DNA from: CAVVVS01 sp963751355
Lineage (GTDB): Bacteria; Bacteroidota; Ignavibacteria; Ignavibacteriales; Ignavibacteriaceae
Assembly: GCA_963751355.1 (NCBI GenBank)
Contig: CAVVVS010000113.1
Coordinates: 1 to 64,000 of the forward strand
DNA: 64,000 nt
Direction of reading: 5' to 3'
Shown here: one piece after another, positions 28,368 to 38,371 of the stretch
Position numbering within the stretch: position 1 is the stretch's first letter
How the letters are laid out: every line of letters starts with the position of its first letter
Notes under the pieces: model-generated
What the model was told of the DNA's origin: nothing
What the model saw: the letters and a program-made list of their open reading frames with translations, nothing else
The model's database searches: none
Program-made: the position numbers and the translations under genes

Positions 28368-29138
28368 TCAATTTTTTTTCACTAAAAAACGAAAAGAATT
28401 ATTCTCCCACTTTTTTTCAAAAACATTGAGTGATTTTTCGATAAATGTAATTTTATCATTTAAATCACGGAAAATAACAGCCGATGAACGGGTACCGTAT
28501 TTAGGAGTCGAAACAAAAACCGGTGATACCGCCCTCTCAATTTCGAGCTGCAAGCCGGTATTCGGAAGCAGATCATCGGGTGGTTTTTCTTTATCGGAAA
28601 GAATGGTTAATAAATCTTCAGGGGAAACATTCTCTTCATTTATGATTTTTGAAAAAGAGGCTTTGCTCTTTTTCACCTTGAACCAGGGAGTATCTAACAG
28701 GTGATTACTGAGTCCGTAAATTCCCGGTGTAAGTTTAATAAGTTTATTTGTTTGATTGGAAAAGTAATATAAACCTTCATCATTGCCGAAGATTAAGTTA
28801 AAGCCATTGTAAGCACCGGAGGAATTTTGAAGGAATTTTCCAAATTCCAAAGGATCGTGATTATTTAATAAAAAATTAGTTACTAACTCTCCTCTTGTCG
28901 GGGCATCTTTTTTTATGGCGGACATATCCCTGTAATTAGTAATACCGGCGAAATTTCCTTCACGGGTAATTCCCATCCAGGTTCCGCCTGCTTCCAGATC
29001 TTTTCCGGCAAGAAGCGAAGGATGTTCATCCCAAAAATGTGCGGGCTTGGCAGGGCGATCATAAAATTCATCACGATTTGCAGCCACGATTAATTTGTAA
29101 TTAGGATTGGTTTTATAAGCCACTAAAAGAAGACACAT
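28368..29138 (-). CDS. NRDE (TANGO2-like) family protein
   Basis: A 256-residue protein named after its Asn-Arg-Asp-Glu motif, seen here in LIVAANRDEFYDRP. The second residue is Cys (MCLLLVAY), which in this Ntn-hydrolase-like family is a candidate N-terminal nucleophile after Met removal. Further family segments are LLAGKDLEAGGTWMGI and GITNYR. The biochemical function is unsettled; eukaryotic TANGO2 is linked to haem/lipid handling. It is the last gene of a tight three-gene minus-strand cluster (6 bp after the NAD(P)-binding gene). Confidence 0.9.
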   Translation of the reverse strand: MCLLLVAYKTNPNYKLIVAANRDEFYDRPAKPAHFWDEHPSLLAGKDLEAGGTWMGITREGNFAGITNYRDMSAIKKDAPTRGELVTNFLLNNHDPLEFGKFLQNSSGAYNGFNLIFGNDEGLYYFSNQTNKLIKLTPGIYGLSNHLLDTPWFKVKKSKASFSKIINEENVSPEDLLTILSDKEKPPDDLLPNTGLQLEIERAVSPVFVSTPKYGTRSSAVIFRDLNDKITFIEKSLNVFEKKWENNSFRFLVKKN

Positions 29139-29144
29139 AATAGT

Positions 29145-29831
29145 TTATTTTATTTCAGAAAGTTTTTGAATTTTATCTGACTCAAATATATTTATTCCTT
29201 TTAAGTCTTTTTGTGCATTCTTTACCATTACCGACGCGACAGTGTCAGCGTTTATAGCACGATATTTTTTTAATTTCCCTTGAAGCGTAAACCCAAGCAA
29301 TTTCATAACAACCATACCAAATTTTTCGCCTAATCTGAATTCATTTCTTTTCCCGAGAAGCAGCGAAGGACGATAAATATTGATGGATTGATAATTTATT
29401 TTTTTAAGTTCTTCCTCGAGTTCCCCTTTTACCCTGTTATAAAATATCTTTGAATATTTATCCGCACCGAGGGAACTTACTAATGAAAAATGTTTAGCTC
29501 CATTTTCTAATCCGGTTTTTGCAAACTTCAAGGGATATTCAAAATCGACTTTTTTAAAATTTTCCTGGGTTCCTGCCTTTTTAATTGTTGTTCCCAGGCA
29601 GCAGAAAATATCGTCGGCTTCTACTAAATTGGATTGTTCCTCTAATTTATCAAAGTTGATTATGTACTTTTCAAGTTTTGGATTAGAAATATTTAATTTT
29701 CGCCTAAGGAAAATTTTAACTTTAGAATATGAGTCTTCATTCAGTAAATAATTTAGGCAAAGACCGCCGACTAGTCCGGTTGCCCCGGCTAACAATGCAG
29801 TTTTACCGATGTTTTTATTTATTGAATTCAT
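29145..29831 (-). CDS. NAD(P)-binding Rossmann-fold protein (HTATIP2/TIP30-like)
   Basis: A 228-residue atypical short-chain-dehydrogenase-like protein. The nucleotide-binding loop is GATGLVGGLCLNYLL, followed by DDIFCCLGTTIKKAG, FSLVSSLGADKYSKIFYNRVKGELEEEL (with the Tyr-x-x-x-Lys region) and INIYRPSLLLGKR, all typical of the HTATIP2-like oxidoreductases. The substrate is unknown. Its start codon abuts the stop of the XTP/ITP phosphatase gene, so translation is probably coupled. Confidence 0.85.
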   Translation of the reverse strand: MNSINKNIGKTALLAGATGLVGGLCLNYLLNEDSYSKVKIFLRRKLNISNPKLEKYIINFDKLEEQSNLVEADDIFCCLGTTIKKAGTQENFKKVDFEYPLKFAKTGLENGAKHFSLVSSLGADKYSKIFYNRVKGELEEELKKINYQSINIYRPSLLLGKRNEFRLGEKFGMVVMKLLGFTLQGKLKKYRAINADTVASVMVKNAQKDLKGINIFESDKIQKLSEIK

Positions 29832-30371
29832 TTAGTTACCGAAATATAAGTCCTTGTGAAGGAAAGGAATTATGGCTGTTATTAATCCCGGGACATAAAG
29901 TTCCTTCCTATCCATAATACCGTTAGTAAAATAACCTATTGCGCCGCCGTCCTGCTTGGTGTTATTTTCACCGGTCAATTTATCTATTACATCACCGAGC
30001 TCAATTCCCTTTAATAATTTATCATTAATCGTTTTTGGTAATTCAAAAAGAGGTGAGGTTCCGTAACCTGCTTTCCCTTGATTATCGATAATACAAATAA
30101 AGCCGAGAGTAAACCATATATTATAAAATTCAACAAGCCCGCCTTCTATTCCCACAAAAAAATCGGCATTGAGATTTTCGTTTTCATTTTTATGTTTTAG
30201 TGCTTTGGCTCTATTTTTTGCACCCTCCGGTGTTTCACTGTTTACAGGCTGAGCAGATACCCCGGATTCAACATTTAGACCGACAACTTCGAATTTATCA
30301 AAGTACTTACCAAAGGCCTCTCTCACGGCATCAATTTTTACGGGGTTTTTTGATCCTACCAATATCTTCAT
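29832..30371 (-). CDS. Inosine/xanthosine triphosphatase (YjjX-like)
   Basis: A 179-residue house-cleaning phosphatase that removes ITP/XTP. I chose the ATG giving MKILVGSKNPVKIDAVREAF, the family N terminus; the frame runs 27 codons further upstream, but that stretch has no family resemblance. Further motifs: GVSAQPVNSETPEGAKNRAKAL, DFFVGIEGGLVE and GENNTKQDGGAIGYFTNG. First gene of the three-gene minus cluster, directly abutting the next gene. Confidence 0.92.
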   Translation of the reverse strand: MKILVGSKNPVKIDAVREAFGKYFDKFEVVGLNVESGVSAQPVNSETPEGAKNRAKALKHKNENENLNADFFVGIEGGLVEFYNIWFTLGFICIIDNQGKAGYGTSPLFELPKTINDKLLKGIELGDVIDKLTGENNTKQDGGAIGYFTNGIMDRKELYVPGLITAIIPFLHKDLYFGN

Positions 30372-30904
30372 TGAAATACTGCAAAAATTTGTGAAACAAA
30401 ATAAAATTTTAAAACCGGGTTTTTCAGAATAATTCCCGTTCTTGCAAAGCATGAAGATAATTTATTTTTTTTTAATATAAAACCTATCATATTACAGGAT
30501 ATAAAGGAATTCCGGCAATCATAATAGTGAAATTATATTCATAAGGTAAGTATAACGGTGAAATGGAAAGCAATATAAAAGGATTTCTAAAAAATAATTC
30601 GATTTTTAAAAATGGATTTTTCTAAGTTTTAATTCGCCTTCGTCTTATTGAACTTCGGCGGATGAGAGTGCTTGGGTAAAATTCCCTGCCGCTTTCGTCG
30701 AGGTAGTTCATTATTATTCTGGTCGGAAAATAAGTTTCTTTGAAAAGAAAAAAAATCTCCTCATTTCGAGGAGATTAAATGATTAGTTCTTTTGAATATC
30801 AATACTAAAATCAATTTACCAACATATCTGCAATAAAAAATTAACAATCATCAAGACTTTACAACTAAAAAATATTGGAATCATTTTATAAAAGCTTAAC
30901 GTAT
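30372..30904. other. Intergenic region with a terminator for the DUF427 gene
   Basis: About 530 bp between minus-strand genes. It holds the intrinsic terminator at 30745-30776 (listed separately) and probably the promoter of the YjjX-like gene. No coding frame is convincing. Confidence 0.5.
30745..30776 (-). terminator. Intrinsic terminator of the DUF427 gene
   Basis: AATCTCCTC at 30754-30762 and GAGGAGATT at 30768-30776 form a perfect 9-bp stem with a 5-nt loop. On the minus strand the hairpin runs straight into a T-rich tract (complement of 30746-30755). It lies about 130 bp downstream of the DUF427 stop. Confidence 0.8.
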
Positions 30905-31189
30905 TTATTCTTCAATATCTACTGCAGGCGAAAATGCGATATAATCTTTAATTTTATCGATTTCTTTTGTAGGCTGTGGAAAATACCATGCTGCGTTCCA
31001 GTTTACCTTGTCGTTTACTGCAATATTGTAAAAATTTGCTGTTCCTTTGTGTTGGTCAACAAAATGGGTATAACTCTTTTTGAAGAATTCTTTTTTCATC
31101 GAACTCGGCGGAAAATAGCTTTGTCCATCAACTTCCTTTATTTTTTTACTTTCCGCAACTACCTCTCCGTTCCAAATAGCTTTAGCCAT
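30905..31189 (-). CDS. DUF427 domain protein
   Basis: A 94-residue DUF427 protein, of usual length for single-domain members. Hallmarks are the start MAKAIWNGEVVAES, YFPPSSMKKEF, the KGTANFYNI core, and AAWYFPQPTKEIDKIKDYIAF. The function of this cytoplasmic family is not established. Good intrinsic terminator downstream. The gene follows the GHL10 protein gene by only 20 bp, so it may be co-transcribed with it. Confidence 0.92.
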   Translation of the reverse strand: MAKAIWNGEVVAESKKIKEVDGQSYFPPSSMKKEFFKKSYTHFVDQHKGTANFYNIAVNDKVNWNAAWYFPQPTKEIDKIKDYIAFSPAVDIEE

Positions 31190-31209
31190 ATATAAAATCT
31201 CCTTTAATG

Positions 31210-34200
31210 TTATTTTAAAAATATCATTGTTTTTGTAAGGCTTTTGCCGTTAAAGGTAACGCGGTAAAAATATATTCCAGAAGCTAATTCTAAAACATTA
31301 TATCTAATTGTGTGAAATCCAGCTTGCATCCATCTATTATTTACCGTACTAACCTTTCTACCCAAAATATCAAAAACCTCCAAAATAACAAGTCCACTTT
31401 TGGGTATAAGAAACGAAATCACAGTTTCTGGATTAAAAGGATTCGGGTAGTTCTGGTAAAGCTTAAAATCTTTAGGACTTGCATGCCGTAGTTGAGCGAT
31501 ATGCGTTATATCACTATTCTTTTTAGCTATTCGAAGGTCAGAAAAATATATTTCCCCGGATTGTTTAGAATCTTTCACATCTGTCAATTGAAAACTGTCA
31601 GTTCTATAAAGCGGAAAATCCAATACCCCGTTTCCTATCCACTTCCCGACAGTTGACGGATCTGATAGATTCCATTCGATTAGTTTCCATCCGTACCAAT
31701 CGATAGGCATCCAGGTTGAAACTTCATGGTTTAACCAGTTTGTCCCGTCGCCTTCATCTAGCGCAAATCGGAATTTATTCAAACTGGAATCACCCCAGAT
31801 ATAAACCTGCAGAATATATGAAGTATCAAAAACCACATCGCGCGGAGGTCCTTCATAGAGATATTCGCGCAGCAGACGATCGGAACTTGAAGGATCCCAT
31901 TGGTAAGAAATATATGCTGATTGATTGACATTAATTCCCGGTAAATAAAAATTGTAATCATATCCAAAATAAGTCCCCGAGTCTACTATTCCCCGCGTTG
32001 AACCACTATATTCTGGCTGTTTCCAGTATCCTTCGGTAGAGAAATTATCTATTCCGTTGATAGATTTGTAATTCAAATTATTTGTAGTGAAGGATGTACT
32101 GTATTCCTCCGTCATTTTGTTGCCCGATAAATCCGTTAGATTATCAATGGTTAATTGATAATTTCGTGAGGGGATGAAAAAGTTCAAGGGTTTTATGCAT
32201 AAAATTGTTTTTCCGGTTTCTGCGGAATAAAAAATATTTTTTTCTATCGTTGTGCCATTGTCCGATAACACTACATTATTATCATTCATTAGGGAAGACT
32301 CTACGGTCTCATCAAAAACAATTCTTATGATATCATCGACATCAAAATTATTTACTTCTCCGTTTCCTTGCGGATAACTATGAATAACCACCGGTCCGGT
32401 TATATCTTTCTCGACAGTTCTAAAATTTAATATGAAATCATCTCCCTCTATTCCGTCGCCGTTACCGTCTAGTGTTCTGCCGTTTATATCATGTGCCAAT
32501 GAATTAATTTTGAGTGAATAGGCAGTATCATATAAAAGATTATCGAGGAAGTGAATTGACAGTGTTGTATTGTCATCCGACCAGGTAAAGTTTTTAACCA
32601 AGACAAAAGGAGTAATGGAAAACGAATTGATGAATCTATTTACATCCATTGTTTTTGAAAAATTTATTTGAACCGGGGAGTTAATATTGATTATTTGGTT
32701 TTGGGCCGGTACCGAAGATTTAATAGTCGGTGCAAATGACGGAAGTGTATCCGTAGCGACCATGTTTGAAATGAGCGATTCATTCCAGAATCTATCAAGC
32801 ATAGTTGCAACGTATTGGTATTTCCCATTAAAATCCTGATAGCCGTTGAATTGCTGATCAATTGTAAAATTTTTATCATTGAAATAAATCCCTATTATTT
32901 CTGTCGAGTCGGTATTTATTTTTTCGGTAGGGGACCGGTAAACAGCAAACCATTGATTCTCATTTATTGTTGACGGAGGCGTAACAGAAATTTGATAATT
33001 TAATGAATCAATTTTTGTGATATTTATGTTTGGAGCATCCGGGATAATATAGTTGGTCTGATTTATACTTCTTATTTTAGTTTTCATTTGGAAGAATACT
33101 TTTGCTGCTGTTTGCCAGTAATGATGAGATTCCCAGCTCCCGTAACTAAAAAACTGAAAACCATCTACCCAACTTACTGTTCTGCACGCGTTTACTATTT
33201 CTATATGGTTATCCCAAATATTATTTTCGTCAAGCTGGTAAGAAGGAGGACCGACAGAAAAAAACCGGCCCTCGGAAATCCCTTTTTGAATGAATGATCC
33301 CCAGCATTCCGGGCATCCGTTTACCAGCATACTGAGGAAACCTGTCCCGGTCGTCCAATGATAATGCATCGGGGTAAGCTGCTCGATATAACCTTCATTA
33401 AACCACAGAGCAGCATCCTGGAAAACTGAGCCATACCCCTGCCAGCTGCTCCAGTTATATTTTCCCAATGCGGCAGCAGATAGTCTAACCCAGGGTTTTA
33501 CCGCTTGAATTGTATCGTGAAGTGTCTTAACAAACTCAGTCACAGAACTGCGCCACCAATCTTCCCAGCTATTAAATCCTCCGGGTACACCTTCACTGTA
33601 GGGATGCTCTGCATCGTATAGATACCGGTTTGCCGCATTAATATTTAATTCTTCTATTTGTTCGCCGGTTATTTGACCATCCAATAATTTCTGCTCACTT
33701 TGTAGTTTTGCAAACTGCTTAGATACCGTACTATTTGTGTATTCGTTCCAGCGGATATAATCAAGATGTAAACCGTCTATATCGTATTTATTAACTACTT
33801 CCATTGCTACTTTTATTAAATAATTCCTAACCGCCTGCATTCCCGGGGAAAGGGCCATATGATCTGTCATAGGATTTCCGTATTTATCCCGACAAATCCA
33901 TTCAGGGTGTTCACGGGCAGGTGCACCGCTGACAGTACTAGCTGCTGCAAAAACGTTAAACCACGCATGTATCTCAAGTCCCCTTTTATGAGCTTCTTCA
34001 ACGGCGTAGGCGAAAGGATCAAACCCTGGAAATGAAGAACCGGCGTATGAACCCCATGGTTCGTATGATGAATTGTAATATGCGGTTCCGGATTGTCTCA
34101 CCTGCCACAATACGGAAGTCATATTGGCGGCTTTATGTTCATCAAGTATCTTACGAATTCGGGCTTTGTTTTCTTCTATCGAACTGGCCGGCGAAATATA

Positions 34201-34308
34201 TTCCCAGGTAACTACCCAGGATGCTCTAAATTCCGTATTATTTTTTTGAGCTAAAAGTGTTGTTGATATGAAAAAAAATATAAATATTAAGAAGGTATTT
34301 CGATTCAT
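31210..34308 (-). CDS. T9SS-exported GHL10 (DUF187) glycosidase-like multidomain protein
   Basis: A 1032-residue secreted protein. Signal peptide (to about residue 22, LLAQ); GHL10-type TIM barrel (about 25-380: EFRASWVVTW, SVLWQVRQSG, EIHAWFNVF, IDGLHLDYIRW); an FN3-like domain (about 410-500); two Ig-like SbsA/Big_5 domains (about 520-735: FSKTMDVNRF, FDETVESSLM); a beta-rich carbohydrate-module-like region (about 750-930); and a C-terminal T9SS domain KLYQNYPNPFNPETVI. GHL10 proteins are inferred glycoside hydrolases of the cell surface. The ATG at 34308 is preferred over an in-frame TTG three codons upstream. Confidence 0.9.
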   Translation of the reverse strand: MNRNTFLIFIFFFISTTLLAQKNNTEFRASWVVTWEYISPASSIEENKARIRKILDEHKAANMTSVLWQVRQSGTAYYNSSYEPWGSYAGSSFPGFDPFAYAVEEAHKRGLEIHAWFNVFAAASTVSGAPAREHPEWICRDKYGNPMTDHMALSPGMQAVRNYLIKVAMEVVNKYDIDGLHLDYIRWNEYTNSTVSKQFAKLQSEQKLLDGQITGEQIEELNINAANRYLYDAEHPYSEGVPGGFNSWEDWWRSSVTEFVKTLHDTIQAVKPWVRLSAAALGKYNWSSWQGYGSVFQDAALWFNEGYIEQLTPMHYHWTTGTGFLSMLVNGCPECWGSFIQKGISEGRFFSVGPPSYQLDENNIWDNHIEIVNACRTVSWVDGFQFFSYGSWESHHYWQTAAKVFFQMKTKIRSINQTNYIIPDAPNINITKIDSLNYQISVTPPSTINENQWFAVYRSPTEKINTDSTEIIGIYFNDKNFTIDQQFNGYQDFNGKYQYVATMLDRFWNESLISNMVATDTLPSFAPTIKSSVPAQNQIININSPVQINFSKTMDVNRFINSFSITPFVLVKNFTWSDDNTTLSIHFLDNLLYDTAYSLKINSLAHDINGRTLDGNGDGIEGDDFILNFRTVEKDITGPVVIHSYPQGNGEVNNFDVDDIIRIVFDETVESSLMNDNNVVLSDNGTTIEKNIFYSAETGKTILCIKPLNFFIPSRNYQLTIDNLTDLSGNKMTEEYSTSFTTNNLNYKSINGIDNFSTEGYWKQPEYSGSTRGIVDSGTYFGYDYNFYLPGINVNQSAYISYQWDPSSSDRLLREYLYEGPPRDVVFDTSYILQVYIWGDSSLNKFRFALDEGDGTNWLNHEVSTWMPIDWYGWKLIEWNLSDPSTVGKWIGNGVLDFPLYRTDSFQLTDVKDSKQSGEIYFSDLRIAKKNSDITHIAQLRHASPKDFKLYQNYPNPFNPETVISFLIPKSGLVILEVFDILGRKVSTVNNRWMQAGFHTIRYNVLELASGIYFYRVTFNGKSLTKTMIFLK

Positions 34309-34714
34309 TTTCCCCAAAAATTATTATCTGTATTTAATGTAATATAATTATTTCAAATAGTCAGTAAAAAAGAAATTTAACAGGATGTAGTTTTTCCTGT
34401 TGAATTTAGAACTAACATTCACAATTTTTAACGCAGGTAAATTCTGAGAAAATTCAAAAATACTAAATTGAGAAATATTTGGGCTTTGAAAATATAATCT
34501 TTATAAAAAGCAAATTATATGTTCCGGAAAAGAACCTGGGTTTTATATTGTTTACATTCGGGTTGTCTCGCAGTAACGGATCATTATTTAACGGAACTCG
34601 ATTCACCCGGTTGTTTTGAACTTTAATTAAATATCCGGAAAAAAGTTTAAAATTCGAGCTTCAGTAGGAAAATCAAAAGCTGATCAAACTTACGGTTACA
34701 TACAAAAAAATTAC
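34309..34714. other. Divergent intergenic region, no gene seen
   Basis: About 400 bp between the GHL10 protein (minus) and the propeller sensor kinase (plus). It should hold promoters for both. I saw no clear repeat, palindrome or small gene. Confidence 0.5.
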
Positions 34715-37700
34715 ATGATAATGAAGCAAAAGGATTCATTCTCAAATACTTATCGCTTATCTAAAAATCTTGTCGATAAATTATTCTTCTTAATAATTAT
34801 TTGGGCATGTTTAGTATTCACTACTGAATTATCTGCCCAAATGATAGATATGAACTTTGGGCATATTATGAGCGATAAAGGACTATCGCAAAATACCATT
34901 CATTCAATACTTCAGGATAAAGAAGGGTTTCTCTGGTTTGCTACGGAAGACGGGCTTGATAAATATGACGGATATGAATTTACTGTTTACAAAAACAATC
35001 CACATCTGAAAAATACTATTTCCGATAATTTTATCTGGACGATCTATGAAGATAGGGAAGGAACTCTTTGGATAGGAACAAACAGCGGGGGTTTAAGCAG
35101 GTACAATAGAGACACGGAACAATTTGTCAATTATAAAAACAATCCGGCTGATTCTACCAGTCTGAGTAATAATAATGTTAGAGCAATATTTGAAGACAAA
35201 GACGGCGCGCTTTGGATTGGCACCGAAGGCGGCGGTTTGAATAAATATAATGAAGTGAATGATACATTTGAACATTACCGCCATGATCCGGAAGATCCCT
35301 ACAGCCTCAATAACGATGTTATACTTTGTATTTATCAAGATCATGAGGGAACGATTTGGATCGGCACCGACGGCGGACTGGATAAATTTGATAAGTTAAC
35401 AGGAAGGTTCGAAAGCTTTGTACATAAAAAAAATAATTCCTCAAGTATAAGTAGTAATATTGTCTTCTCTTTATATGAAGATTATGACGGTAATTTTTGG
35501 GTGGGTACTCTCGATGGATTCAACTTATTCGACAGAAATAAAAAGAAATTTAAGAGATATTACAGTAATACGGACATATCAAGCAATCTTGATAACGGTA
35601 GAATAAATTCGATATTGGAAGATAAAACCGGTAAACTTTGGGTTGCAACGGGTGGAGGATTATACCAATTCAATAAAATTTCAAAAAAATTCATTAGCTT
35701 GAGCCAATTAGGTTCTCACACTACGAGTTTAAGTAATAATAATATCCTTTCTCTCTATGAAGATAATTCCGGGATCATATGGGTGGGTACCGCCGAAGGA
35801 GGGATAATCAAATTTGACCGGGAAAGAATGAAATTCAGGCATTACCAGCACGATCCCGCTAATCCAAACAGTTTAAGTTATAACACCGTTCGCTCTATTT
35901 ATCAGGATAAATCGGGCTTACTTTGGATTGGTACATTAGGTGGAGGACTTAACAGATTTGATAGAAGAAATAATCATTACACTCATTATCTTCACCGTAC
36001 TGACAAAACACACAGTTTAAGCGATAACTCGGTTACTGCTATCTTTCGAGATAGTTACGGAACGTTATGGGTAGGAACATGGAGTGGAGGATTGAATAAA
36101 ATGACTAAGTACTCCGATAGTTCACCTGAGTTTACCGAATTTACTCATTATATACATGATGATTCCAATCCGCATAGTATAAGCAATAATATTGTGCAAT
36201 CTATTTATGAAGATTCTCAAGGAAGGTTCTGGATAGGGACAGGATTAGGTTTAGACATACTGGATAGAAGCACTGGTAATTTTTATAATTTTGTAAACAA
36301 TCCGCATAATTCGAATAGCTTAAGCGATAACCAGGTACAATCATGTATAATAGAAGATGAGGAAGGTAACCTATGGATTGGTACATGGAACGGATTAAAT
36401 AAAATAGCCCTTTCCACTGTTCCCCAAAGTCCTCCATATGGAAAATTAAAATTTCAACGATTTACTCATGATCCGGATAGTCCTTCAAGTTTAAGTGATA
36501 ATAGAATAATTTCAATACATGAAGATAAGCAGGGTAATTTGTGGCTCGGCACCTACGGCGGAGGATTAAATGAACTAGCTGCTGATCAAAAAAATGTAAA
36601 TCCTAAAAATGCAAAGTTCATACATTATTTTGCCAAAGACGGCTTAGCTAGCAATATTGTTTATGGTATTTTAGGTGATGAACTCGGTAATTTGTGGGTT
36701 AGCACCGATAACGGGTTATCGAAATTTAATCCCAATTCAAGAACTTTTAGAAATTATTATCAAAGCGATGGATTACAGGGCAACCAATTTTATTGGGGTG
36801 CAAGTTTTAAAGGTAAAAATGATGAATTGTTCTTCGGGGGAACTAACGGAGTTAATGCTTTTTATCCCTCTAGTCTAAAGGATAATAAACACATTCCTCC
36901 TATCGTTATTACTGATCTTCAAATATTCAATCAACCCGTAAAAATCGGGGCAAAAAAATCTCCGTTAAAAAAGTCAATTACCGAGACGCATAATCTTCAA
37001 TTAAGCTACAGTCAAAATGTGTTTTCATTCGAATTTGCCGCACTCGATTTCACCGCAACTAATAAAAATCAATATAAGTATATGATGGAAGGATTCGATA
37101 AAAACTGGATTTCGGCAGGGAATAGACGATATGTAACATATACAAATTTGGACCCGGGGACATATACTTTTAAGGTTATTGGTTCTAATAATGACGGAGT
37201 TTGGAATACCAAAGGTACCTCGATAAATGTTACAATTCTTCCACCGTTTTGGAAAACATGGTGGTTTATTTTAACATCTTTGTTGCTTATCGGAGGAATA
37301 ATAGTTGCTTTTATCACATCAAGGGTTAGGAATCTTCTTGCTATTGAAAGATTCAGAATTAAATTAGCCGCAGATCTGCATGACAATATCGGATCAAGTT
37401 TAACCGAGATATCAATTTTAAGCGAAGTGATATCGAAAAAATTAATTTCTGAAGATCCGGGCATTAAAAAGAATCTGAAAATGATAAGCAATAGTTCACG
37501 AAATTTGATAGATAATATGAGTGATATTGTTTGGCTTGTTAATCCGAAGCGGGATTCTCTTTACGATTTAATATTGAGATTAAGAGACACTTATAGCGAA
37601 TTATCATCTTACACCAGTATATCTTTTAGATCCGAAAATTTAAAATCACTCGAAAAAGTTTCACTTTCTATGGAACATCGTCAGCATCTTTATTTGATTT

Positions 37701-37954
37701 TCAAAGAAGGAATAAATAACTGTATTACACACAGCGGATGCAGCGAGATATCCCTGGATGCATTTGTGAAGGGGAAAAGATTGGAAATGCTCTTGAAAGA
37801 TAACGGTGCCGGATTTGATATAGGTACAGTGGAAAATAACGGAAACGGGTTAGAAAATATTAAACATAGAGCAAAATTAATAGGTGGAGATTTATTTATA
37901 AAATCGAAACCCGGTGAAGGAACAACAATTCAGTTTGTAGGCAATATCCTTTGA
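34715..37954 (+). CDS. Two-component sensor kinase with periplasmic Reg_prop propellers
   Basis: A 1079-residue membrane kinase. A signal/anchor (about residues 24-42) is followed by about a dozen two-component-regulator propeller repeats of the type DKEGFLWFATEDGLDKYDG and EGTLWIGTNSGGLSRYN (about 50-700), a Y_Y_Y domain (YMMEGFDKNWISAGNRRYVTYTNLDPGTYTF), one membrane helix (about 845-868), a phosphoacceptor helix with His889 in AADLHDNIGSSLTEI and an HATPase (NGAGFDIG, NGLENIKHRAKLIGG). The sensory part is that of Bacteroides hybrid regulators that bind oligosaccharides, but no receiver or AraC domain is fused; two NarL-type regulators follow downstream. Two ATG codons at the start are both usable. 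Confidence 0.93.
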   Translation: MIMKQKDSFSNTYRLSKNLVDKLFFLIIIWACLVFTTELSAQMIDMNFGHIMSDKGLSQNTIHSILQDKEGFLWFATEDGLDKYDGYEFTVYKNNPHLKNTISDNFIWTIYEDREGTLWIGTNSGGLSRYNRDTEQFVNYKNNPADSTSLSNNNVRAIFEDKDGALWIGTEGGGLNKYNEVNDTFEHYRHDPEDPYSLNNDVILCIYQDHEGTIWIGTDGGLDKFDKLTGRFESFVHKKNNSSSISSNIVFSLYEDYDGNFWVGTLDGFNLFDRNKKKFKRYYSNTDISSNLDNGRINSILEDKTGKLWVATGGGLYQFNKISKKFISLSQLGSHTTSLSNNNILSLYEDNSGIIWVGTAEGGIIKFDRERMKFRHYQHDPANPNSLSYNTVRSIYQDKSGLLWIGTLGGGLNRFDRRNNHYTHYLHRTDKTHSLSDNSVTAIFRDSYGTLWVGTWSGGLNKMTKYSDSSPEFTEFTHYIHDDSNPHSISNNIVQSIYEDSQGRFWIGTGLGLDILDRSTGNFYNFVNNPHNSNSLSDNQVQSCIIEDEEGNLWIGTWNGLNKIALSTVPQSPPYGKLKFQRFTHDPDSPSSLSDNRIISIHEDKQGNLWLGTYGGGLNELAADQKNVNPKNAKFIHYFAKDGLASNIVYGILGDELGNLWVSTDNGLSKFNPNSRTFRNYYQSDGLQGNQFYWGASFKGKNDELFFGGTNGVNAFYPSSLKDNKHIPPIVITDLQIFNQPVKIGAKKSPLKKSITETHNLQLSYSQNVFSFEFAALDFTATNKNQYKYMMEGFDKNWISAGNRRYVTYTNLDPGTYTFKVIGSNNDGVWNTKGTSINVTILPPFWKTWWFILTSLLLIGGIIVAFITSRVRNLLAIERFRIKLAADLHDNIGSSLTEISILSEVISKKLISEDPGIKKNLKMISNSSRNLIDNMSDIVWLVNPKRDSLYDLILRLRDTYSELSSYTSISFRSENLKSLEKVSLSMEHRQHLYLIFKEGINNCITHSGCSEISLDAFVKGKRLEMLLKDNGAGFDIGTVENNGNGLENIKHRAKLIGGDLFIKSKPGEGTTIQFVGNIL

Positions 37955-38371
37955 CTATTAAACTCCCCATTATCTGAACAGTATGGTATGATCAATCATA
38001 TCCATATTTTATATTAAAAATTATCGAAGCATAATTGTATTTATGTTTTCATTTTGGTTGACGGCACATTCCTTTGTGTTTTTACTGTACTAAGAATGTT
38101 TAGTAGTACAGTTGATTTGCCAAATTTGTTAACCGTTTTATTTTTAACTAAAAATACTCAAAATCATATCATTACTATCAATACTTTGAATTTACATTCC
38201 GGGAATTTCTGTACCGGTCTTCGATTGCTAATCGGAACATTCGCAGTTAAGGAAATATTGGCAGAATTTAATATCATATCTTTGACTAAGCAATTATAGA
38301 TGACGGAATAACTATGATACGGAAAAATTTATCAAATTCTCGTATATTGCAGTTAAATTTGGAGAGCAATT
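37955..38371. other. Intergenic region with an inverted repeat
   Basis: About 420 bp between the kinase gene and the first NarL-type regulator. The inverted repeat ACTGTACTA (38084-38092) / TAGTACAGT (38104-38112) is the only clear structure; no T-run follows it. It could be a regulator site or a transcript-end hairpin. An 81-codon open frame here has no coding character. Confidence 0.5.

Noticed and set aside
30875..31195. 106-codon plus-strand frame
   Set aside because: It is the shadow of the clear DUF427 gene.
38054..38299. 81-codon open frame between kinase and regulator
   Set aside because: It contains the inverted repeat, has no recognisable family and looks like chance coding.
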